From an uncultured Marinosulfonomonas sp. (GTDB lineage: Bacteria > Pseudomonadota > Alphaproteobacteria > Rhodobacterales > Rhodobacteraceae), in the NCBI GenBank assembly GCA_947311455.1, contig CAMZKY010000004.1, positions 1 through 5,707 of the forward strand: DNA of 5,707 bases. The letters are read 5' to 3'. Both the position numbers and the translations under genes were made by a program. This document shows, piece by piece, positions 1-5,461 of the stretch. Within the stretch, counting starts at the first letter, position 1; every line of letters starts with the position of its first letter. The notes under the pieces are model-generated. The model was given only the letters and a program-made list of their open reading frames with translations, had not been told where the DNA came from and searched no databases.

Positions 1-168
1 CGAACATTAATCGAACAGAGTCTCCTTTCAAATGGGCCGGTTTTCAGGGAGCAGGTCAAGCGCAACACGCACCGCCTCTTGCCTGAATTCGGCTGATTGT
101 TTCGTTCCCATTCTCGTTCTCCTTTTGCGCAAAATACGTGGTTAAAGGAGCGGCACAATTCCGCGACA
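1..168 (-). mobile_element. IS3-type insertion sequence remnant, apparently interrupted by a second IS end
   Basis: Read on the minus strand, the segment starts near 168 with TGTCGCGGAATTGTGCCG, a plausible 5'-TG terminus, then a short leader, a good ribosome binding site and the start of an IS3-type orfA. Homology to OrfA stops abruptly at about position 58. From there the minus strand reads TGACCTGCTCCCTGAAAA, which resembles the TG-starting, C-rich termini of IS2/IS407-like IS3-family elements and could be the end of a second element running off the left edge. The alternative is one element with an internal deletion joining its two ends. The IS3-like identity is from the OrfA N-terminus; both element boundaries are inferred. 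Confidence 0.55.
28..111 (-). pseudogene. truncated IS3-family transposase OrfA, N-terminal fragment
   Basis: The minus-strand ATG at 111-109 has an AGGAG Shine-Dalgarno at 123-119, seven bases upstream. The frame encodes 27 residues beginning MGTKQSAEFRQEAVRVAL and then stops at 30-28. These 18 residues match, from memory, the start of roseobacter IS3-family OrfA proteins, where a helix-turn-helix of the type GLxRKQVAxDLGVG should follow. Here the reading continues as DLLPENRPI and ends, so the DNA-binding domain and everything after it are missing. The break coincides with a possible second IS terminus at about 58. A full OrfA is near 90-100 residues, so this is a dead fragment. Confidence 0.6.
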
Positions 169-260
169 GGTGCAGATCGAGATATACAAAGAAAAAGCCG
201 AGCTGTTTTGACTTAATCCCACCCAGAAGATTGTGGAATTTAACAGGTAGTCTTTAGCTC
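169..260. other. intergenic stretch with no recognised feature
   Basis: This AT-rich stretch lies between the presumed IS3 end and the end of ychF. I see no reading frame with a ribosome binding site, no RNA gene and no strong repeat. It is probably the original flank of the insertion. Confidence 0.5.
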
Positions 261-286
261 AATAATAAAAAGTTTCCCGCCAAACT
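261..286 (-). terminator. weak intrinsic-terminator-like hairpin after ychF
   Basis: On the minus strand the last two bases of the ychF stop codon begin AGTTT, a six-base loop GGCGGG, then AAACT, followed by TTTTTATTATT. The five-pair stem is perfect but has only one G-C pair, so it is thermodynamically weak. The U-rich tail directly after it is what makes termination plausible. Confidence 0.4.
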
Positions 287-1382
287 ATGTGTTAAACAGG
301 AAGTGCATCACATCGCCATCCTTAACTTCGTAAGATTTGCCTTCGACCCGCATTTTGCCCGCGTCTTTTGAACCGTTTTCGCCTTTGAATTCAACATAGT
401 CATCATAGGCGATGGTTTCGGCACGAATAAAGCCGCGTTCGAAATCACCGTGGATCACACCCGCGGCCTGGGGTGCCATTGTACCAACGCGAATTGTCCA
501 TGCGCGGGCCTCTTTGGGGCCAACAGTGAAATAGGTTTCCAGATGCAACAGCTCGTACCCAGCGCGGATCAGGCGATCTAGGCCAGCCTCTTCCAACCCC
601 ATTTCCGACAGGAACATTTCGGCCTCGTCGTCTTCAAGCTGGCTGATTTCTTCTTCGATCTGGGCGGAAATCACCACAGTGGCATTGCCCTCGGCCTTGG
701 CCATTTCAGCGACTTTGGCGGAATGGGCGTTGCCAGTGGCGGAGGCGTCTTCTTCGACGTTGCACACGTATAGAACCGGTTTGGTGGATAGCAGTTGCAG
801 CATTTTCCACGCTTTGGCGTCTTCTTCGTCAACCTCGACCAAACGCGCGGGCTTGCCGCTTTCCAGCATTTCCATAGCTTCTTTTAACAGACGTTCCTGT
901 TGCACTGCGTCTTTGTCGCCGCCACGCACTTTGCGCGACAGGCCTTGCAGGCGTTTTTCGATCGATTCCATGTCGGCCAGCATCAATTCCATTTCGATGG
1001 TTTCGGCATCGGCTACAGGGTCAACGCGCCCGTCCACATGGGTGATATCATCGTCTTCGAAACAGCGCAGCACATGGGCGATGGCATCGACTTCGCGGAT
1101 GGTGGCAAGGAACTGGTTTCCTAACCCCTCGCCTTTGGAGGCCCCTTTGACCAGACCGGCAATGTCAACAAATGTCATGCGGGTGGGGATGATGGTTTTC
1201 GATCCGGCAATTTCGGCCAGTTTATCAAGGCGTTTATCAGGAACGCCCACTTCGCCGACGTTGGGTTCAATGGTGCAAAACGGGAAATTCGCAGCCTGTG
1301 CCGCGGCGGTTTTGGTGAGCGCGTTAAACAGTGTTGATTTGCCGACATTCGGCATGCCAACGATACCCATTTTAAAGCCCAT
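285..1382 (-). CDS. ychF: redox-regulated ribosome-binding GTPase/ATPase YchF (Obg family)
   Basis: The product is a cytoplasmic 365-residue P-loop NTPase of the Obg/HAS-GTPase group, close to the usual length of about 363. Family members bind ribosomes, prefer ATP over GTP and are linked to translation and oxidative-stress control. Visible motifs are the P-loop GMPNVGKST (residues 9-17), the switch II DIAG (73-76) followed by Leu in place of the catalytic Gln, an NVEE motif (208-211) replacing the guanine-specifying NKxD as is typical of YchF, and SA (239-240) as G5. A charged, probably coiled-coil insert lies at about 125-200 and the TGS domain at about 282-364. The start ATG at 1382-1380 has AGGAG eight bases upstream. 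The frame stays open a further 216 codons upstream, but that extension is antisense to trpA and is not real. It is divergent from trpA. Confidence 0.96.
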   Translation of the reverse strand: MGFKMGIVGMPNVGKSTLFNALTKTAAAQAANFPFCTIEPNVGEVGVPDKRLDKLAEIAGSKTIIPTRMTFVDIAGLVKGASKGEGLGNQFLATIREVDAIAHVLRCFEDDDITHVDGRVDPVADAETIEMELMLADMESIEKRLQGLSRKVRGGDKDAVQQERLLKEAMEMLESGKPARLVEVDEEDAKAWKMLQLLSTKPVLYVCNVEEDASATGNAHSAKVAEMAKAEGNATVVISAQIEEEISQLEDDEAEMFLSEMGLEEAGLDRLIRAGYELLHLETYFTVGPKEARAWTIRVGTMAPQAAGVIHGDFERGFIRAETIAYDDYVEFKGENGSKDAGKMRVEGKSYEVKDGDVMHFLFNT

Positions 1383-1411
1383 GATAAGATCTCCTGAATT
1401 GCGGTTTGGCG

Positions 1412-1441
1412 CATGTAGGGCGCGGAGTGGGGGAAGGTCAA
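1412..1441 (-). promoter_or_regulatory. candidate ychF promoter
   Basis: On the minus strand TTGACC (1441-1436) and a poor -10-like TACATG (1417-1412) are separated by 18 bases, which would put the transcript start about 20 bases before the ychF ATG. The -35 fits alphaproteobacterial housekeeping promoters well; the -10 match is only partial. No equally clear promoter was seen for the divergent trpA. Confidence 0.3.
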
Positions 1442-1526
1442 GGTGGTGGCACAATTCTTGCCCATTCAGCATTGATTTTTGCATGTTTTTCCCGCAAACC
1501 CCGTGCAACAGATAGGGGAATTGGCC

Positions 1527-2318
1527 ATGACACGGATTGATCGTAAATTTGAACAACTGCGCAAAGCGGGGAAAAAGGCATTTGTGTCTTATACAATGGC
1601 GGGTGATCCCGATTTTGAAACCTCGGTTGCGATTGCCAAAGGCCTGCCGGCGGCGGGGGTGGATATTATCGAACTTGGCTTGCCGTTCACCGATCCGATG
1701 GCGGACGGACCAACCATCCAGCTGGCCGCGCAACGCTCGCTTGCGGCGGGGATGACGCTGCAACGCACGCTGGATGTGGTGCGGGAATTTCGCAAAGGCG
1801 ATGATGAAACGCCAATTGTGTTGATGGGCTATTATAACCCGATTTATAGCCGAGGTGTGGATAAATTTCTGGTGGACGCCAAAGAGGCCGGCATTGACGG
1901 GATGATCGTGGTTGATCTGCCGCCTGAAGAAGACGCCGAACTGTGCATTCCTGCGCAACAGGCGGGATTGAATTTTATTCGCTTGGCAACGCCGACCACC
2001 GACGCAAAGCGCTTGCCGAAGGTTTTGCAAAATACCTCGGGGTTTGTGTATTACGTTTCAGTGAATGGCACCACAGGGGCGGCCGAGGCTGAGGCCACCG
2101 ATGTTGGTCCCGAAGTGGCACGCATCAAGGCCAGCACCGATTTGCCGGTGATCGTGGGTTTTGGCATCAACACACCGGACAAAGCCCAAGGCGTGGCCCG
2201 CGTGGCAGATGGCGCGGTTGTCGGATCGGCGATTGTGGCTAAAATCGGGGCAGGTGACTGCGTTGAAGACGTGCTGGCCTTTGTGAAAACCCTGTCAGAC
2301 GGCGCCCACCGCGCCTGA
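1527..2318 (+). CDS. trpA: tryptophan synthase alpha subunit
   Basis: TrpA cleaves indole-3-glycerol phosphate to indole and glyceraldehyde 3-phosphate and channels indole to TrpB in the cytoplasmic alpha2beta2 complex, the last step of tryptophan synthesis. The 263-residue product is full length. It is a TIM barrel with the signature ELGLPFTDPMADGP, placing the catalytic acids at E49 and D60, the same numbers as in E. coli. Phosphate-binding glycines are seen in VGFGI (210-214) and VVGSA (231-235). The ATG at 1527 is preferred over a GTG/ATG-type extension from 1479 because it matches the conserved family start MTRID and has a purine-rich AGGGGAA a few bases upstream. No trpB or trpF lies in the window. 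trpA is divergent from ychF with a 144-bp gap, and no tryptophan leader peptide or attenuator is evident there. Confidence 0.97.
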   Translation: MTRIDRKFEQLRKAGKKAFVSYTMAGDPDFETSVAIAKGLPAAGVDIIELGLPFTDPMADGPTIQLAAQRSLAAGMTLQRTLDVVREFRKGDDETPIVLMGYYNPIYSRGVDKFLVDAKEAGIDGMIVVDLPPEEDAELCIPAQQAGLNFIRLATPTTDAKRLPKVLQNTSGFVYYVSVNGTTGAAEAEATDVGPEVARIKASTDLPVIVGFGINTPDKAQGVARVADGAVVGSAIVAKIGAGDCVEDVLAFVKTLSDGAHRA

Positions 2319-2334
2319 TTTCCGCTACAGAAAG

Positions 2335-2353
2335 GAGCGCCGCTGTGCGGCTC
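2335..2353 (+). terminator. GC-rich hairpin after trpA, possible terminator
   Basis: GAG pairs with CTC and CCGC with GCGG around a TGT loop, with a two-base bulge. It lies 17 bases after the trpA stop. No T-run follows, so it may serve transcript-end stability or be part of a factor-dependent termination region rather than act as an intrinsic terminator. Confidence 0.35.
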
Positions 2354-2362
2354 GCTTGATAT

Positions 2363-2406
2363 CTCGCCCCTTGCGAGGGCTCGGGTCTGCCTCCGGCGGG
2401 GACATT
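2363..2406 (+). repeat. second hairpin plus roseobacter-type GC-rich intergenic motif
   Basis: CTCGC (2363-2367) and GCGAG (2373-2377) form a perfect five-pair hairpin with a five-base loop. It is followed by TGCCTCCGGCGGGGACATTT (2388-2407 approximately). From memory, closely similar TGCCTCCGGCGGG(A/G)NTATTT strings occur between genes throughout Rhodobacteraceae genomes, usually just after coding regions. That makes it a dispersed intergenic element, probably tied to transcription termination. Its abundance cannot be tested here because only one copy is in the window. Confidence 0.4.
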
Positions 2407-2432
2407 TCAGCGAAAAAGAAGAATTGGGTTTG

Positions 2433-2446
2433 GTGATTTAAATCAT
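2433..2446. promoter_or_regulatory. FNR/FnrL-like palindrome upstream of the arginine kinase
   Basis: TGATTTAAATCA (2434-2445) is a perfect 12-bp palindrome of the form TGAT-N4-ATCA, which is the core of the FNR/FnrL/Dnr consensus TTGAT-N4-ATCAA. Only the outermost base of each half-site departs from it (G and T). A -10-like GATAAG lies at 2468-2473. A start point near 2481 would place the palindrome centre at about -41.5, the position used by class II FNR-type activators. The palindrome is seen directly; regulation by an FNR-type protein is inferred. Confidence 0.35.
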
Positions 2447-2506
2447 TTGGAAATTGGCAAAAAACGGGATAAGCTGTGGGTTAAGTGTTTAATTCAGGAG
2501 CCTCGT

Positions 2507-3595
2507 ATGTCTGTGCCATCATTAAGTGATAAAATCCTTGCTATCCGCAAAGCCAATCCTGCCAACCGAATGGCGCGCCATTTTGATCCGGATTACTTTA
2601 ACGGGTTAAGCGCAGCTGATCAGGCGCGCATGGCGCGAATTGTGGCCACGGGGGTTGCCAATACGGATAGCAGCATGGGGGCCTATGCGATGGATCCATC
2701 AGATTACAACGATTTCGCCCCGTTCTTTGATGCACTTATTCGGGATTTTCACGGCATTACGGGCGAAATTTCGCAGCCTCATGACTGGGATGTGTCGACC
2801 AAAGCCTGTGATCTGGGCGCGATTGACGGAAAACTGAAAGACGTATCGATGCGGGTGCGTGTGGCGCGCAATGTGGCCTCGTTTCCTTTGCCCGGCGCGA
2901 TGAACCGCAATCAGCGTGTGGCCTTTGAGGATGAGGCCGTGTTGGCGTTTGAAAAGCTGATTGAGCATCCCGAATACGGGGGCCAATATTTGTCGATCAC
3001 GCCGGGATCAAAGCATGAAATTGACAGTGCGGAATATGATCGCCGCGTGGCGGCGCATCAAATGTTTAAAGACATGAGCAACGACCGGTTTTTGAATGTG
3101 GCAGGGATCAGCAATGATTGGCCTTACGGGCGCGGCATGTATGTTTCAAAGGCGCAGGATTTTCTGGTGTGGGTGGGCGAAGAAGACCATTTGCGCATCA
3201 TGTCGATGCAAAAAGGCGGTGATCTGAATGCGTTGTTTGGCCGTTTGCATGCGGGGCTTGAGATTTTGTCCAAGGTTTTACCGCCTTTTGCCATGTCGGA
3301 TAAATACGGTGCGGTGGCGTCTTGCCCGACCAATTTGGGCGCTGGCATGCGCGCCAGCTTGCATATGAAATTGCCAAACCTAACCAAAGGCGGCACTGAT
3401 CTTGAGGTTGTCACGGCAGCGGCCACAAAATACGGCCTTGCGGTGCGCGGCGCTGGTGGCGAGCATTCGGCAGCGGGGTCTGACGGGCTGGTCGATATAT
3501 CCCCAAGCGCGCGTTTGGGGGTTTCTGAAATGGAGATTATGCAGCGATTGTATGACGGGGTTGCTGCGTTGTGGGCGTTGGAGGTGGCACGTTAA
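2507..3595 (+). CDS. phosphagen (guanidino) kinase, probably arginine kinase
   Basis: The product should transfer phosphate reversibly between ATP and a guanidino compound, most likely arginine, buffering cytoplasmic ATP. Its 362 residues match the roughly 357 of Limulus arginine kinase and align almost end to end. The N-terminal domain (about 1-95) carries the guanidino-specificity loop SSMGAY (55-60), the length expected for arginine, and D54, which in Limulus pairs with an Arg kept here as R194. The catalytic domain has nucleotide-binding R116, R118, R230, R282 and R314, catalytic E226 (in GEEDHLR), the signature CPTNLG with C273, and E319 in the flexible GEH loop. The usual Thr after CPTNLG is Ala here. 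ATG 2507 is chosen for its AGGAG at 2496-2500; an upstream in-frame start at 2447 has no such support and overlaps the FNR-like box region. Such kinases are rare and patchy in bacteria. Family membership is near certain; the substrate is inferred. Confidence 0.95.
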   Translation: MSVPSLSDKILAIRKANPANRMARHFDPDYFNGLSAADQARMARIVATGVANTDSSMGAYAMDPSDYNDFAPFFDALIRDFHGITGEISQPHDWDVSTKACDLGAIDGKLKDVSMRVRVARNVASFPLPGAMNRNQRVAFEDEAVLAFEKLIEHPEYGGQYLSITPGSKHEIDSAEYDRRVAAHQMFKDMSNDRFLNVAGISNDWPYGRGMYVSKAQDFLVWVGEEDHLRIMSMQKGGDLNALFGRLHAGLEILSKVLPPFAMSDKYGAVASCPTNLGAGMRASLHMKLPNLTKGGTDLEVVTAAATKYGLAVRGAGGEHSAAGSDGLVDISPSARLGVSEMEIMQRLYDGVAALWALEVAR

Positions 3596-3726
3596 ATCCA
3601 GTGCGTCTCCAAATTCCATTTGCCACAACACTTTAGGTTTACTACTCTGACCCTGCTCAAGTCGACAGGCAGTGAGCGCAAAACGGTGTGTGCCATATCA
3701 ATAGTGTTTTCACAAAGGGATATGAC
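3596..3726. other. spacer after the arginine kinase, no clear feature
   Basis: No gene, strong hairpin or T-run was found here. The nearest thing to structure is a four-pair GCAC/GTGC stem straddling the kinase stop codon, which is too weak to call a terminator. Confidence 0.4.
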
Positions 3727-3918
3727 GTGAGTATAAGACCCAAGCGCCGAGGCCGTAAGAACCCACCTAAAACCATTAAACCCGCAGATGCCTTTTCGAT
3801 GGATCAGGTGTTCGCCACGCGGCCCAGTTTTGTTTTTTTAGATGCAGACGGTATGGCATTTATGAAAGAGCGGATTTTTGCCTGTTATTCCCGATATTTT
3901 TCAACGTGTTGGACGTGA
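3727..3918 (+). CDS. small hypothetical protein, or N-terminal part of a decayed gene
   Basis: I do not recognise this gene. A GTG at 3727 has a reasonable ribosome binding site, AAGGGA, about eight bases upstream, which is why it is preferred over a GTG at 3688. The 63-residue product begins with a strongly basic stretch (SIRPKRRGRKNPPK) and has a hydrophobic run FVFLDADG near residues 34-41, with no signal peptide or transmembrane segment. The last dozen residues (CYSRYFSTCWT) look like out-of-frame reading, and protein-like sequence seems to continue in other frames immediately downstream. It may therefore be the front part of a frameshifted gene. It could also be a genuine small orphan protein or chance. 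Confidence 0.3.
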   Translation: MSIRPKRRGRKNPPKTIKPADAFSMDQVFATRPSFVFLDADGMAFMKERIFACYSRYFSTCWT

Positions 3919-4106
3919 CGATTACGAGGCCGGAGGCCGATGCGGTGCATTCGAGGCTGCACGGGATAAGGCGCTGGCATCCCATTGCCAATGCGCCCGA
4001 AGGTGGCGTGCTAAGTGAAGAGCAAAATCGCGAGATTGCCCAATTGGCAGCGTGTGCGGATGAATATATTGTACAGGTTTATTCTGGGAAAGTGGACATG
4101 ATTTAG
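3906..4106 (+). CDS. small hypothetical protein, or C-terminal part of a decayed gene
   Basis: This is an unrecognised 66-residue frame from a GTG at 3906. It overlaps the end of the preceding small frame by 13 bases in a different phase and has no ribosome binding site. The C-terminal half (SEEQNREIAQLAACADEYIVQVYSGKVDMI and residues just before it) reads like a real amphipathic helix with a soluble tail. The N-terminal part is less convincing. The stop at 4104-4106 lies 20 bases before the inverted repeat that precedes lldD. The absent start signals favour a fragment of a longer ancestral gene shared with the frame at 3727. Confidence 0.25.
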   Translation: MLDVTITRPEADAVHSRLHGIRRWHPIANAPEGGVLSEEQNREIAQLAACADEYIVQVYSGKVDMI

Positions 4107-4126
4107 AGATTGAATTGACTTGCGAT

Positions 4127-4167
4127 ACCGCATGTATTGGTCATATATAGTGACCAATACATGCGGT
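4127..4167. promoter_or_regulatory. perfect 17-bp inverted repeat, candidate operator of lldD
   Basis: The arms ACCGCATGTATTGGTCA (4127-4143) and TGACCAATACATGCGGT (4151-4167) are exact reverse complements separated by TATATAG. The inner part TTGGTC...GACCAA resembles half-sites bound by GntR/FadR-family regulators such as LldR and PdhR, although the centre is wider than in PdhR sites. The AT-rich centre contains TATAGT (4146-4151), five of six to a -10 box. A regulator bound here would cover the lldD promoter, 22 bases before the start codon. No T-run follows, so an intrinsic terminator is unlikely. Confidence 0.55.
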
Positions 4168-4189
4168 TGCCAGCAAGAAAGCCCTCGTT

Positions 4190-5353
4190 ATGCCTGTGAT
4201 TACCAATATTGACGATCTGAAAACCATCTATAAACGCCGCGCTCCGAAAATGTTTTACGACTATGTGGAAACTGGCAGCTGGACAGAGCAGACGTTTCGA
4301 GAGAATACCTCTGATTTTGACAAAATCCGGTTTCGGCAACGTGTTGCCGTGGACATGACTGGACGCAGTACCGCCACGCAGATGATCGGTGAAGATGTGT
4401 CGATGCCTGTGGCGCTGGCCCCCGTGGGTCTGACGGGGATGCAATCAGCAGATGGCGAGATCAAAGCCGCCAAAGCCGCGGAAAAATTCGGAGTGCCCTA
4501 TACGTTGTCCACAATGTCGATTTGTTCGATTGAGGACGTGGCTGAACACACCACCAAACCGTTTTGGTTTCAGGTTTACACCCTGAAAGATGTTGATTTT
4601 ATGGGGCGGTTGTTTGAACGCGCGCGCGCTGCGAATTGTTCGGCAATTGTGATCACGGTTGATTTACAGCTGCTGGGGCAGCGGCACAAAGATTTGAAAA
4701 ATGGCCTATCTGCCCCACCAAAATTGACTGTAAAATCAGTGGCTAACATGATGACCAAGGTGCAATGGGGCCTTGGCATGCTGGGCACCAAACGGCGGTT
4801 TTTCGGTAATATCGTTGGCCATGCGGCTGGGGTAACAGACCCGAGCAGCCTGTCGGAATGGACAGCCGATGCCTTTGACCAGACGCTGGATTGGAAGCGG
4901 ATTGAAGAGTTCAAAAAGATGTGGGGCGGCAAGGTGATCCTGAAAGGTATTCTGGATGTGGAGGACGCCAAAATGGCCGCCAGTGTCGGGGTGGATGCGA
5001 TTATTGTTTCCAACCATGGCGGGCGGCAACTGGATGGCGCGCTGTCGGCTATTCGCGCGCTTGGGCCGATTATTGATGCGGTCGGTGACAAGGTGGAGGT
5101 GCATTTTGACAGCGGTATTCGCAGTGGTCAGGACGTACTAAAGGCAATGGCGATGGGGGCCAAGGGCACCTATATTGGCCGCGCTTATACTTATGGTCTT
5201 GGCGCCATGGGCGAGGCAGGTGTGACCAAAGCGCTTGAGGTGATTCACAAGGAAATGGACCTAACTATGGGCTTGTGTGGGCGTCAAAAGGTGGCGGATT
5301 TAGACCGTGATATGCTGCTGATCCCCAAGGGTTTTTCGGGGGAATGGGAATAG
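4190..5353 (+). CDS. lldD: FMN-dependent L-lactate dehydrogenase (LldD-type alpha-hydroxy acid dehydrogenase)
   Basis: The enzyme oxidises L-lactate to pyruvate with FMN and passes electrons to the respiratory chain at the inner membrane. The 387-residue product fits the 380-396 range of LldD. It has the family's TIM barrel and conserved active-site residues by alignment with spinach glycolate oxidase: Y25 in YDYVETG, Q128 and Y130 in WFQVY, T156 and D158, R165, K252, H276 and R279 in SNHGGRQLDG, with the FMN-phosphate loop at D307-R311 (DSGIR) and G330-R331. The segment from about 170 to 225 corresponds to the mobile loop that contacts membrane in LldD-type enzymes. ATG 4190 fits the conserved start MPVITNIDDLK, though the ribosome binding site is weak (AAGAAAG). 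No lactate permease or LldR gene is adjacent. A different 2-hydroxy acid substrate cannot be excluded. Confidence 0.92.
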   Translation: MPVITNIDDLKTIYKRRAPKMFYDYVETGSWTEQTFRENTSDFDKIRFRQRVAVDMTGRSTATQMIGEDVSMPVALAPVGLTGMQSADGEIKAAKAAEKFGVPYTLSTMSICSIEDVAEHTTKPFWFQVYTLKDVDFMGRLFERARAANCSAIVITVDLQLLGQRHKDLKNGLSAPPKLTVKSVANMMTKVQWGLGMLGTKRRFFGNIVGHAAGVTDPSSLSEWTADAFDQTLDWKRIEEFKKMWGGKVILKGILDVEDAKMAASVGVDAIIVSNHGGRQLDGALSAIRALGPIIDAVGDKVEVHFDSGIRSGQDVLKAMAMGAKGTYIGRAYTYGLGAMGEAGVTKALEVIHKEMDLTMGLCGRQKVADLDRDMLLIPKGFSGEWE

Positions 5354-5365
5354 CGCCTAAGGCGC
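5353..5365 (+). terminator. short hairpin overlapping the lldD stop, possible terminator
   Basis: GCGCC, loop TAA, GGCGC forms a perfect five-pair stem starting on the last base of the lldD stop codon. The sequence after it is GGGGATACAG, with no T-run, so this is at best a weak or factor-assisted terminator. Confidence 0.3.
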
Positions 5366-5461
5366 GGGGATACAGTAGGGATCACCCCAGACATAGGTGA
5401 ATATGGCTGACATGAAATCGGGAAGCGGCAGGTAGGAATGCGGTATTGTCAACTTACTGAC

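Noticed and set aside
679..1515. Long plus-strand frame of 278 codons opposite ychF
   Set aside because: Low-complexity serine/alanine/arginine-rich shadow of the ychF coding strand, with no family resemblance and no start signal.
1479..1526. Upstream in-frame start giving TrpA 16 extra residues
   Set aside because: The extension is not found in the family, and the ATG at 1527 reproduces the conserved start and E. coli residue numbering.
1383..2030. 216-codon N-terminal extension of the ychF frame, antisense to trpA
   Set aside because: YchF proteins start at MGFKMG with a good ribosome binding site there; the extension is a by-product of codon bias in trpA on the opposite strand.
2447..2506. 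Upstream in-frame start giving the kinase 20 extra residues
   Set aside because: No ribosome binding site; ATG 2507 has AGGAG at ideal spacing and gives the usual family length.
4127..4167. Inverted repeat as an intrinsic terminator of the small upstream frame
   Set aside because: No T-run follows either arm on either strand, and it overlaps a -10-like sequence just before lldD.
5403..5435. Ten-residue reading frame MADMKSGSGR after lldD with an AGGTGA upstream
   Set aside because: Too short to support; it could be the start of a lost gene but nothing downstream continues it.
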